This document shows positions 1-8,130 of a stretch of 64,000 bases of DNA, piece by piece. Positions within the stretch are counted from its first letter, which is position 1. Each line of letters begins with the position of its first letter. This stretch comes from CAIYYO01 sp049299895. GTDB lineage: Archaea > Altiarchaeota > Altiarchaeia > IMC4 > QMZM01. Where the stretch lies: NCBI GenBank assembly GCA_049299895.1, contig JBAQYF010000021.1, positions 1 to 64,000 of the forward strand, in the 5' to 3' direction. A program made the position numbers and the translations under genes. The notes below the pieces were generated by a model. The model was not told the origin of the DNA. It did no database searches and saw only the letters and a program-made list of their open reading frames with translations.

Positions 1-2
1 TG

Positions 3-704
3 GCGAATGTAGAGAAGATCCAGGAGATTATGGATACTGTGACGATCCCAGTCATGGCCAAGGTTCGTATCGGGCATTTTGTGGAGGCCCAGATATTGCA
101 GGAGATTGGCGTTGACATGATAGACGAATCGGAAGTATTGACTCCTGCGGATGAGGCTAATCACGTTAACAAGAAGAATTTCCAGATACCTTTCGTATGC
201 GGGGCAAGGAATCTTGGCGAGGCATTGCGCAGGATAAGCGAAGGAGCAGCCATGATACGCACAAAAGGAGAAGCAGGTACGGGCAACGTCGTTGAAGCGG
301 TTCGTCACATGCGCCTGATACAGTCCGAGATGAAGAAGATACAGAACATGGACTCGAACGAATTATACCAGGAAGCAAAGAACCTGCAGGCGCCCCTGTA
401 TCTCGTAGAGGAAGTAAAGAAACTAGGCCGCCTTCCGGTCGTCAACTTCGCAGCAGGAGGGATAGCTACGCCCGCCGACGCAGCATTGATGATGCAATTA
501 GGCGCGGACGGAAACTTCGTAGGCTCAGGCATATTCAAGTCGCAGGACCCCCTCACGATGGCAAAAGCAATAGTCGAAGCGACCGCTCATTACAATGACC
601 CTGCTCTTTTGCTTAAAGCGTCCAAGGGCCTTTCTGAAGCTATGAAGGGTTTAGACGTTAGGAACATGGAAGAGAAGGATAAACTGCAAAATAGGGGGAT
701 ATAA
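3..704 (+). CDS. pdxS: PLP synthase subunit PdxS, 5' truncated
   Basis: This is the synthase subunit of pyridoxal 5'-phosphate synthase, which makes PLP from ribose 5-phosphate, glyceraldehyde 3-phosphate and ammonia supplied by PdxT. The reading frame enters from outside the window; the first full codon is at base 3 and about 60 N-terminal residues are missing. Family signatures are clear: PVMAKVRIGH with the first catalytic lysine (bases 60-62), DESEVLTPAD, RTKGEAGTGN with the second catalytic lysine, VVNFAAGGIATPADAALMM, and GSGIFKS for phosphate binding. The C-terminus has the usual length. The ATG at base 30 is internal, not the true start. Its partner pdxT lies about 4.5 kb downstream on the same strand, separated by two membrane-protein genes. 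Identification is near certain from motif identity. Confidence 0.97.
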   Translation, partial: ANVEKIQEIMDTVTIPVMAKVRIGHFVEAQILQEIGVDMIDESEVLTPADEANHVNKKNFQIPFVCGARNLGEALRRISEGAAMIRTKGEAGTGNVVEAVRHMRLIQSEMKKIQNMDSNELYQEAKNLQAPLYLVEEVKKLGRLPVVNFAAGGIATPADAALMMQLGADGNFVGSGIFKSQDPLTMAKAIVEATAHYNDPALLLKASKGLSEAMKGLDVRNMEEKDKLQNRGI

Positions 705-722
705 AACTGTTTTTTCTTTTCC

Positions 723-3413
723 GTGATGGAATCCGGTGCCTGGCATGCTAGGGAAGCCGATACGGTATTCCGGGAACTTGGGTCCTCCGCTTATGGTCTG
801 TCTTCGGATGATGCAACGAAGCGTTTGTCAGAATACGGCGCAAACGTACTTGCAGAATCGGGCAGACAGACTGCCTGGGGAATGTTCCTGGATCAGTTCA
901 AGAACCTCCTTGTCGTCATCCTTATTATTGCGGCCGTGGTATCTGCCGCTCTCGGTTTTGCAGAGGGGAAAGCCGAGGACATCTACGAGGCGGCGGCCAT
1001 CCTTGTGGTCGTTGTTTTCATTACTGTCGTGGGCTTTTTCCAGGAATACCGCGCCGAGAAAGAGATACTTGCATTGAAGCGCATGGTGTCCGTTGAAGCA
1101 ACCGTTCTGAGGGGCGGGAAATATGCCAGGATACCTGCAAGGGAACTTGTTCCCGGCGACGTGATAATCCTTGAAGCCGGCGACAGGATCCCCGCGGATT
1201 CCCGCCTGTTTTCAGAGATAGAATTCAAGGTCGACGAGTCTGCACTGACAGGGGAATCCCTGCCAGTCAGTAAAGACGTTTCCGTTCTCGGCGCAGATAT
1301 CGGCATCGGCGACCGGCGTAATATGGTCTACATGGGGACCCATGCCGCATACGGCAAAGCCAGCGCCCTTGTAGTAAATACGGGCATGCGAACTGAATTG
1401 GGGAAGATAGCAGAAACGATATCCTCGATGGAAAACGAGCGGACCCCCCTGCAGGAGAAGCTGGATGCCGTTGGAAAACAGATAGGTCTGATTGTGCTTG
1501 TACTATGCGTCATCATTTTTGCAGCCGGGCTCGCGCGGGAGGGTTCCCTGACAAAGGATGCCGTCATCTATATGTTCATGGTGGCAATAGCACTCGCCGT
1601 CGCCGCAGTTCCCGAGGGGCTTCCCGCGGTAGTTACTGTTGCTTTGGCAAAGGGCATGCGCGACATGGTAAAAAAGAAGGCCCTCGTAAAAAAGCTTTCA
1701 GCCGTGGAGACGCTCGGGTCGACTACTGTCATATGTTCGGATAAGACTGGCACCCTCACGAGGAACGAGATGACCGTTCGCAGGATATACCTAGGGGAAA
1801 AGACCATCGATGTTTCAGGGCAGGGCTATTCACCTGAAGGAGAATTTACCTGCTCAGGGAAACCGTTATCCTGCGACATTTCTGATCTGCAGTTACTGCT
1901 CCGGATAACGTCGCTTTCGAACAACGCCTCCCTTGAGAAGGACGTAGGCGGATGGAAGATAACCGGCGACCCGACAGAGGCGGCGCTGCTGGTAGTAGCC
2001 TCAAAGGCCGGCATCTGGCGCGGTCTTGCGGAAAAGCATTATCCCAGGCTCGCGGAAATACCCTTCTCCTCGGAGCGCAAGAGGATGTCGACCATACACA
2101 AAACATCCCCCCCATCCAAAGCGGTATATACCAAAGGCGCGCCCGACGTTATATTAGGCCTCTGCAGCATGATCCTCGTCAACGGAAAAGAAAGACCCAT
2201 GACTGATGCGGATCGGAAGAACATCCTTTCTGCGAACGAGGCATACGCAAAAACCGCTTTGAGGGTGCTTGGAGCAGCTTACAGGAATCTCTCGGACCAT
2301 GAGAAATACAACTCCGACGTAGAGCGTGACCTTGTATTCGCGGGGTTATTGGGGATGATCGACCCCCCGCGTGATGATGCGACCGAGGCTGTGGCAATAG
2401 CCCGGCACGCAGGCATAAAGACAGTCATAATCACGGGGGACCACATGCTAACGGCCCAAGCCATCGCAGGGGAGATGGGCATATTCTCGCCGGGGGATAA
2501 GACGATCACCGGGGGCGAACTGGAAAAGCTTTCCGACGATCAGTTCCTGCGCATCGTTGACGACGTGGTGATATATGCGAGGGTCTCTCCGGAGCACAAG
2601 GTTCGCATAGTATCCGCGCTGAAAGCAAAGGGGCACATCGTTGCGATGACGGGCGATGGCGTGAATGATGCGCCGGCCCTGAAGAAAGCGGATATTGGGG
2701 TTGCGATGGGCATAACCGGGACGGACGTTGCAAAGGAAGCAGGGGATATGATCCTTGTAGACGATAACTTCGCATCCATCGTTTCAGCCATAAAAGAGGG
2801 CCGGGGCATCTATGCGAACATCCGATTGTTCATCAAGTACTTATTATCCTGCAATATCAGCGAGGTTTTAACAATATTTTTGGCGATGGCTGCTTTGTCC
2901 CGTCTGCCTCTTGAGCCCCTGCAGATACTGTGGATGAACCTTTTGACCGATACTGCTCCTGCTATCGCCCTGGCATGGAATCCCGCGGACCCGGACGTCA
3001 TGGAACACAAACCCCGGAACCCCAGGGAGAACATAATAAACAGGTCGAATCTCTTCAAGTTCTTCGGCGTGGGGTTGTTGATTGCTGCCGGGACGTTCTT
3101 CCTTTTTTATTATTCCGCCCCTGAGAAGGCCATGACAATGGCGTTTTCATGCATCATAGTGTCCCAGATGTTCTATGCCCTGAGCTGCAGGTCCGAGAAA
3201 TCTTTCTTTTCGGTCGGGCTGTTTTCCAATCGATATCTTTTGATAGCCATCCTCGTTTCGCTGAGCATGCAGGTCCTCGTGATATATTTGCCCCTATTCC
3301 AAAGTATATTTAAGACTACGCCCTTGGATTTAATAGATTGGATTAAAATCTTAGCGGTTTCATCAACAGCGTTCATTTTACCTGAACTATGGAAAATAAT
3401 GTGTCGAAAATAG
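723..3413 (+). CDS. P-type Ca2+-transporting ATPase (P2A-like)
   Basis: Membrane cation pump of the P-type ATPase family, 896 residues, normal length for P2A pumps. Start is GTG 723 or the next codon, ATG 726; both precede the usual cation-ATPase N domain (WHAREADTVFRELG). Motifs in order: TGES near residues 176-179 (actuator domain), PEGLP in M4 with Glu near 298, phosphorylation site DKTGTLT with Asp 340, KGAPD (nucleotide binding), and TGDGVNDAPA near 643. M5 has N-I-S-E and M6 has NLLTDTAPA. These match the SERCA Ca2+ ligands in M4, M5 and M6, so Ca2+ is the likely substrate, although Mn2+ cannot be excluded. A T-rich stretch at 710-720 separates it from pdxS and could be a weak terminator. 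The 3' end overlaps the NfeD-like gene by 25 bases, which suggests coupling. Confidence 0.93.
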   Translation: MMESGAWHAREADTVFRELGSSAYGLSSDDATKRLSEYGANVLAESGRQTAWGMFLDQFKNLLVVILIIAAVVSAALGFAEGKAEDIYEAAAILVVVVFITVVGFFQEYRAEKEILALKRMVSVEATVLRGGKYARIPARELVPGDVIILEAGDRIPADSRLFSEIEFKVDESALTGESLPVSKDVSVLGADIGIGDRRNMVYMGTHAAYGKASALVVNTGMRTELGKIAETISSMENERTPLQEKLDAVGKQIGLIVLVLCVIIFAAGLAREGSLTKDAVIYMFMVAIALAVAAVPEGLPAVVTVALAKGMRDMVKKKALVKKLSAVETLGSTTVICSDKTGTLTRNEMTVRRIYLGEKTIDVSGQGYSPEGEFTCSGKPLSCDISDLQLLLRITSLSNNASLEKDVGGWKITGDPTEAALLVVASKAGIWRGLAEKHYPRLAEIPFSSERKRMSTIHKTSPPSKAVYTKGAPDVILGLCSMILVNGKERPMTDADRKNILSANEAYAKTALRVLGAAYRNLSDHEKYNSDVERDLVFAGLLGMIDPPRDDATEAVAIARHAGIKTVIITGDHMLTAQAIAGEMGIFSPGDKTITGGELEKLSDDQFLRIVDDVVIYARVSPEHKVRIVSALKAKGHIVAMTGDGVNDAPALKKADIGVAMGITGTDVAKEAGDMILVDDNFASIVSAIKEGRGIYANIRLFIKYLLSCNISEVLTIFLAMAALSRLPLEPLQILWMNLLTDTAPAIALAWNPADPDVMEHKPRNPRENIINRSNLFKFFGVGLLIAAGTFFLFYYSAPEKAMTMAFSCIIVSQMFYALSCRSEKSFFSVGLFSNRYLLIAILVSLSMQVLVIYLPLFQSIFKTTPLDLIDWIKILAVSSTAFILPELWKIMCRK

Positions 3414-5164
3414 CGGCATGCCTGGCACTGTTCCTTGTATTGCTGTTAGCAGCATCTAATGCCTGTGCCAAAACGGCGTACCTGGCGGAAGTGAACGGTA
3501 ACATAGATGCCGGGACCTACCAGTACCTGAAAAGAGTCCTGGACACTGCCAAGTCAGAGAAAGTAGATCTTGTGATTCTTAAGATAGACGTTTCCGGGGG
3601 CTACATCAAGCCCATGAGAGGTATCAACGAAGAAATAGTGAACTCCCGCGGGCAGGTCAAGGTCGCTTCATATGTCTCAAAGAAATTCAAAGGGGCTTTT
3701 TCTGCGGGAGCATACGTCCTGATGGCTTCTCCCATAGCAGCGGTCGACCCCCAGGGTTATATCGGCTCTGCGCAGCCTCTTTCTCGGGATAACACGACTA
3801 TTTATCCGATGGCAGACTACATGGCGGGTCTCGCGGATATCAACCACCGGAATATCTCGTTTTCCCGTTTCCTAGTCACAAACAATACGTTCGTGGACGG
3901 GAAAAAAGCAAAGGACCTGGGCCTGGTAGAATACACCCCTGAAAGCGTATCAGAACTCATGACGGACCTGAACGACTCGGATGCCGATCTGATAATGTTT
4001 AGTCCGACAATGGACGAAATGCTTTTGTCCTTCTTTTCCAATCCCCCGACAATCTCCTTCCTCCTGCTCACAGGCTGCCTCGCGTCGGTATATATCGCGA
4101 GGACACGGAACATACGGCTGGCATTGATTCCCCTGGTCTCTTTTGCTATTGTCTTCTGGGGCGTCACAAGCATGGAATTCTCCCTGCTGGGAATCGGCCT
4201 TATAGTCTTCGGCGTGTGCCTGGTATCTGCGGAGATGTTCTCCACCAGACCGACCATATTCGGCATAGCCGGGGGACTGTCCGTAGCTGTGGGAACGATA
4301 ATCTCCGACTCAGAACCATTCTTTACTCCCGGACTGGAGGCAACTATAGTGACGCTCGTCTTATCGGGGATCCTCATATTCGCCTCGGTCTTTATTGCAA
4401 ACAGGTTCGGAAGACTGCACCTGGAATCCTCCCGGGCAGGAACCGAAGCGCTCATAAAAGAAAAGGGCAGGGTCGTTGAAGAACTCAGGCCCAACGGGAT
4501 AATAAAGATCCACGGAAAACTGCGCCAGGCATATTCCTTCGCAGAGGAAAAGATAGAGATGGGCGCGACGGTCGAGGTGGTCAAGGTCGAAGGAAAGGTC
4601 CTGAGCGTGATGCGGGAAGGAGGGCCGCGCAAATCCCACGGACACGGAGGACACGGGGGCGGCCACGATGACCATGATGGGAGCGGAGGACACGATGCGC
4701 ACGCGGGCGGGCACGATACTCATGGAGGACACGATCCCCATGCTGGCGGTCATGGAACGGATGCGCATACCCAGGAAAAAGTCCATGCATCGCACGCTCA
4801 CACAGATCACTCGACGGCAAAGAAAGAGAACGATGCAGATGCGCACACAGCATCACCCCCCAAAGAGAATCACGATAAAGACGTGCACGCAGCACCCACT
4901 GTTACCGCCGGCAAGAGTAAGCTCCATTTGACCTCCCTCCTCAGGCCCGATAGCAAGGAAAGCACAATAGTGCACGACCACATGTCCCATGCGCCGTCTG
5001 GACACGACGACCAGAGCCATCACTCTACCGCAGGACCTGATCCAAAATTCTTTGAGCACGACCATCATCCTCTAACCGGTCCGGACGCCGCTCATGCAGA
5101 AGAAAAAAAGGAAGCGCATGCAGCCAAGAAAAACGTTAAAGACGCTCATGATCCGCATCACTGA
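3389..5164 (+). CDS. NfeD/ClpP-like membrane serine protease with histidine-rich tail
   Basis: Membrane protein of the NfeD family (ClpP-class protease fused to membrane helices and an OB-fold NfeD domain). A signal peptide lies at residues 1-27 and a ClpP-like domain at about 28-190, with the nucleophile in SAGAY (Ser 105). Membrane helices follow at about 215-340 and the OB-like domain at about 350-412. The lysine usual in the catalytic dyad, about 40 residues after the serine, is not evident; the matching region reads IYPMADYMAG. Activity is therefore uncertain. Residues from about 413 to 591 form a tail with about 35 histidines, rich in GH, DH and AH pairs. This is far beyond the normal family length and suggests metal binding. 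The start overlaps the P-ATPase gene by 25 bases (GTG 3401 is an alternative), and the stop directly abuts pdxT. Confidence 0.85.
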   Translation: MENNVSKIAACLALFLVLLLAASNACAKTAYLAEVNGNIDAGTYQYLKRVLDTAKSEKVDLVILKIDVSGGYIKPMRGINEEIVNSRGQVKVASYVSKKFKGAFSAGAYVLMASPIAAVDPQGYIGSAQPLSRDNTTIYPMADYMAGLADINHRNISFSRFLVTNNTFVDGKKAKDLGLVEYTPESVSELMTDLNDSDADLIMFSPTMDEMLLSFFSNPPTISFLLLTGCLASVYIARTRNIRLALIPLVSFAIVFWGVTSMEFSLLGIGLIVFGVCLVSAEMFSTRPTIFGIAGGLSVAVGTIISDSEPFFTPGLEATIVTLVLSGILIFASVFIANRFGRLHLESSRAGTEALIKEKGRVVEELRPNGIIKIHGKLRQAYSFAEEKIEMGATVEVVKVEGKVLSVMREGGPRKSHGHGGHGGGHDDHDGSGGHDAHAGGHDTHGGHDPHAGGHGTDAHTQEKVHASHAHTDHSTAKKENDADAHTASPPKENHDKDVHAAPTVTAGKSKLHLTSLLRPDSKESTIVHDHMSHAPSGHDDQSHHSTAGPDPKFFEHDHHPLTGPDAAHAEEKKEAHAAKKNVKDAHDPHH

Positions 5165-5791
5165 ATGAAAATGGTCAGAATCGGCATCCTGTCCCTCCAG
5201 GGAGACATAGAAGAGCACGTTTCCATGATGGAATCGGCGCTTGCGCACCTGGGATTAAGAGGAAACGTCTCATGGGTCAGGACAAAAGAAGAAGTGGCCT
5301 GCGTCGACGCCCTTGTCATACCCGGCGGCGAGAGCACGACCATGGGAAAGCTCCTGCATCTCTACGGAATAGACGAAGAGATAAAAAAGCTCTCAAAAAA
5401 AGGAGTTCCCATAATGGGAACGTGCGCAGGACTTGTCCTGTTGTCCGGGGCCGGCTGCGATGAAGTAGCAAAAACCGGGCAGCCCCTGCTCGGACTGATG
5501 GACGTCTCGGTGGAGCGCAACGCCTTTGGGCGGCAGAAAGAGAGTTTTGAGACAGATATCGATATCCCGGTTCTTGGCAGGGAAAAATATCACGCGGTCT
5601 TCATACGCGCCCCGGCAATAACAAAAACAGGAAAGGATGTTTCCGTTCTTGCCGGTTACAATGGAAAGATCGTTGCCGCCGAGAAAGACAATATCCTATT
5701 ATTGGCCTTCCACCCCGAATTATCCGGCGATCTGCGCATGCACGAATATTTCCTGACACATCTGAAGAATGAAAAAGGGAAAGGTCCTTGA
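5165..5791 (+). CDS. pdxT: PLP synthase glutaminase subunit PdxT
   Basis: Class I glutamine amidotransferase that releases ammonia from glutamine and channels it to PdxS. At 208 residues it is close to the normal family length. Visible signatures are GILSLQGDIEEH at the N-terminus, PGGEST (oxyanion/glutamine site), the nucleophile in GTCAG (Cys 87), and the His-Glu pair in AFHPEL (His 183, Glu 185). The catalytic triad is therefore complete. The ATG follows the NfeD-like stop with no gap, and its own 3' end overlaps the DUF447 gene by 23 bases. It is thus inside a compact transcription unit. Separation of pdxT from pdxS by a cation pump and a protease is unusual, since the pair is commonly adjacent. 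Confidence 0.96.
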   Translation: MKMVRIGILSLQGDIEEHVSMMESALAHLGLRGNVSWVRTKEEVACVDALVIPGGESTTMGKLLHLYGIDEEIKKLSKKGVPIMGTCAGLVLLSGAGCDEVAKTGQPLLGLMDVSVERNAFGRQKESFETDIDIPVLGREKYHAVFIRAPAITKTGKDVSVLAGYNGKIVAAEKDNILLLAFHPELSGDLRMHEYFLTHLKNEKGKGP

Positions 5792-6371
5792 GGCTTTGGG
5801 TTTCCGGAAGGATTGGATATACGAGACGATAATAGCAACGTATTCCGGAGCAAAAGCGCATTCTGCGCCCATGGGCGTATCTACTCACGACCATGTGCGT
5901 TTGACGGCGGAGATCTACAAGTCCTCGGAGACATGCGCTAACATCCTGTCAAAGAAGGCTTTTTCAGTGAACCTGTCATCCGACGTATCCTTGTTCTATG
6001 ACTCCTACTGCAGAAAAGAAGCCCTCGTATACGGCCGGGCCGATAACATAGATGCGCCGATCCTTGCCCAGGCGGACGCATGCCTTGAAATATCCGTCGA
6101 GGAATCGATAGACCTGGGAGACAAGATGCGGTTCATCGGAAAAGTAGTGGGACGTTCCGCGCGCAAGGAATATGCGGATATCAAGCCGATCAACCGTGCA
6201 GATGCGCTGGCTATCGAAGCGCTGATAGCGTTTTCTAAAATACCCTCCGCGCAGGCGGAAGAAAAAGACGCGCTCGTAAAAGAGATCAGACGTATATGTC
6301 GCGTTGTGTCCCGTGTTGCTCCCGGCTCGGACGCCGAGAGACTGGTGAATGTAGTATCTTTGCGCCTTTAG
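5769..6371 (+). CDS. DUF447-family flavin-binding-like protein
   Basis: A 200-residue protein resembling the archaeal DUF447 family, which is predicted to have an FMN-binding split-barrel fold. The N-terminal part has the family-like run ETIIATYSG followed by SAPMGV, then a segment typed as LTAEIYKSSETCANI. No catalytic motif can be pointed to; the family has no firmly known reaction. It overlaps pdxT by 23 bases and so probably belongs to the same unit. A link to the B6 or flavin cofactor economy is an inference from position only. The last 86 bases overlap the convergent minus-strand gene, which is a long overlap and could give antisense pairing of the two transcripts. The family assignment rests on recalled sequence style, not on a search. 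Confidence 0.7.
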   Translation: MKKGKVLEALGFRKDWIYETIIATYSGAKAHSAPMGVSTHDHVRLTAEIYKSSETCANILSKKAFSVNLSSDVSLFYDSYCRKEALVYGRADNIDAPILAQADACLEISVEESIDLGDKMRFIGKVVGRSARKEYADIKPINRADALAIEALIAFSKIPSAQAEEKDALVKEIRRICRVVSRVAPGSDAERLVNVVSLRL

Positions 6372-8094
6372 CGTCCCTGCCCAGGTATGTCCTCGTCAGC
6401 CATATCGTGTAAAGGGGCGTGATCATGAACGATGCTATGAGCAGGAATACCAGCATCATTAGGCCCTCTGCTATCCCGTAAACTGCCGGGGACAGGAACT
6501 GCAGCAGGCCGAGGGGCGAAATCAGCACTCTCCACGCAAGGCTGGCGACAGTTAACGTGCCTGTGTACATGAAAAGCAAGAACAATACCTTTGTCTTGTT
6601 CCTGGAAGAAAAGTTGTAAGCGGATCTGATGCCCTGCATCACTCCTGCGCCGTCCACTATGATGGCTGTTCCGGTTGCGGTATACAGGACGCACAATACT
6701 GCCGCGTATGCCAGATATGCCGCCGTTGCGATGAACGTAAGCGCGATCCCCTGGGGTATGGCTCCTGCGTAGAATGCGTAAACAGGCGGAACAAACAGTA
6801 TTGCCCCGGGTATTGCAAGGAGCGCTATCCACAGTATATTCATCTTGAAGATACCAAGCCAACTCTTTCTTCCATATGATGCCATGTCCGCAAGCGTCGT
6901 TCTGCCCTTGACTGCTGCTTCCAGGGACATCCCGATAGCCCCCGCGGAGAAATAAGCGTTCAGGGCGGCTATGATCGCGAGTCCTGCGAGGAGGGATGCG
7001 AGCAGGGCGGCCAGGACCACGAACGGCGCAGCCTGCGGGTCCATGCCCCGGGTCAGGGCGGAAGCTGCCACTGTGATAAATGTCACTGCAAAAACGGACA
7101 CTATCGCGAGAGCCGCGGTGATTATCATGCTTAAGAGGTATGGCACGCCTATCTCCAGATTGTTCCTCCATGACACGAATCCGTTCTTCAGCGTTTCTTC
7201 TATCGATTCGGCCATCCTGGGAGGCATCCTCTGTTTTGTCCTGGATGTGTAATATGCGGCCCAGAACAACGTTATCATGGGAGACAACACCATCGTTTCC
7301 ACTAGGACGTAGAAGACTGCGGCCAGCAGTATCGCTGCTGCTATTATCCACAGGGAGGGCGCGACGGCAGAGACTATTTCCGGGATTGTCGAACCCTGAG
7401 GCATTGGTATGAAAAAGAGTGCAAGAGAGCATATGATCATGCAGGCGAGTATCACCCAGTAGATCGAGAAGAGCATGAAATAATACGTGAACGCATATAA
7501 CAGCGTCGTCTGGAACTTGTTTTCTTTGAATATGCCGTAACCTGCTTTTATCCCCTTGAAGGGTCCCATATTCCCTAACACGATAGTGTACGGCACTATC
7601 GAGAGCGCCACTCCCGCGGCGAGTGTTAGGATAGTTACGAACTCTCCCGGGAATATCCTCTGCACGAAGAACAGTATCCCTGCTGCGATCGCCAAAGGAA
7701 CGAATATGACAATATCCGCCAAAAAGAGGGACAGGAATCTTTTCCTTCCGTATTCTGTCAGATCGTCGAGCGAGCATCTGCCTGTTTCCAGTGCCTTGTA
7801 TGACATGCCGATGGATCCCGCCCTGAAGAATGCTGATATGAGAGCGGTTGCTATCATCAGGAAAAGGAGGAGTGCAAGGTCCAGGAATAATATTAGCCAG
7901 TCTATGTCCGAGGGATTGGGCGCGCTCAGGGAAAAACCTTTGAACGGGTTGAATATGAGGTATACTGCGGCGGCGTACAAGAGGACGAGCGCGAGGTTCA
8001 CTATGGCGTTGAATATGTATGGCAATCCCAGATTGGGATTTTTCTTCCATGCCGTCACGCTGTTTTGTATTATGGATTCGAGGCTTTCTGTCAT
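6286..8094 (-). CDS. Internally duplicated polytopic membrane protein
   Basis: A 602-residue membrane protein made of two homologous halves of about 290 residues. Both halves open with a Trp-containing amphipathic segment and a Pro-Tyr before the first helix (SVTAWKKNPNLGLPY against GFVSWRNNLEIGVPY). Both later have AGSIGMSYKAL or AGAIGMSLEAA, a YGRK motif before a helix, and GPFKGIKAGYGIF or GVMQGIRSAYNFS. Each half holds about six hydrophobic segments. No enzymatic or transport motif was recognised; similar proteins are usually annotated as uncharacterised membrane proteins. A TATA-like stretch (ATATATT on the minus strand) lies 26-32 bases before the ATG, in the 36-base gap after the upstream gene, so it could have its own leaderless transcript. 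Its 3' end overlaps the DUF447 gene. Confidence 0.8.
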   Translation of the reverse strand: MTESLESIIQNSVTAWKKNPNLGLPYIFNAIVNLALVLLYAAAVYLIFNPFKGFSLSAPNPSDIDWLILFLDLALLLFLMIATALISAFFRAGSIGMSYKALETGRCSLDDLTEYGRKRFLSLFLADIVIFVPLAIAAGILFFVQRIFPGEFVTILTLAAGVALSIVPYTIVLGNMGPFKGIKAGYGIFKENKFQTTLLYAFTYYFMLFSIYWVILACMIICSLALFFIPMPQGSTIPEIVSAVAPSLWIIAAAILLAAVFYVLVETMVLSPMITLFWAAYYTSRTKQRMPPRMAESIEETLKNGFVSWRNNLEIGVPYLLSMIITAALAIVSVFAVTFITVAASALTRGMDPQAAPFVVLAALLASLLAGLAIIAALNAYFSAGAIGMSLEAAVKGRTTLADMASYGRKSWLGIFKMNILWIALLAIPGAILFVPPVYAFYAGAIPQGIALTFIATAAYLAYAAVLCVLYTATGTAIIVDGAGVMQGIRSAYNFSSRNKTKVLFLLFMYTGTLTVASLAWRVLISPLGLLQFLSPAVYGIAEGLMMLVFLLIASFMITPLYTIWLTRTYLGRDAKGAKILHSPVSRRPSREQHGTQRDIYV

Positions 8095-8130
8095 CTTATT
8101 ATTTATATGCTTTATTGGTAATATATCTGT

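Noticed and set aside
3817..4632. Long minus-strand reading frame of 271 codons opposite the NfeD-like gene
   Set aside because: It lies wholly antisense to a gene with clear motifs and has a Ser/Arg-rich composition typical of a shadow frame.
6368..8050. Long minus-strand reading frame of 560 codons in another frame of the duplicated membrane protein gene
   Set aside because: It is very Arg/His-rich, has no membrane or domain pattern, and overlaps a clearly coding, internally duplicated protein.
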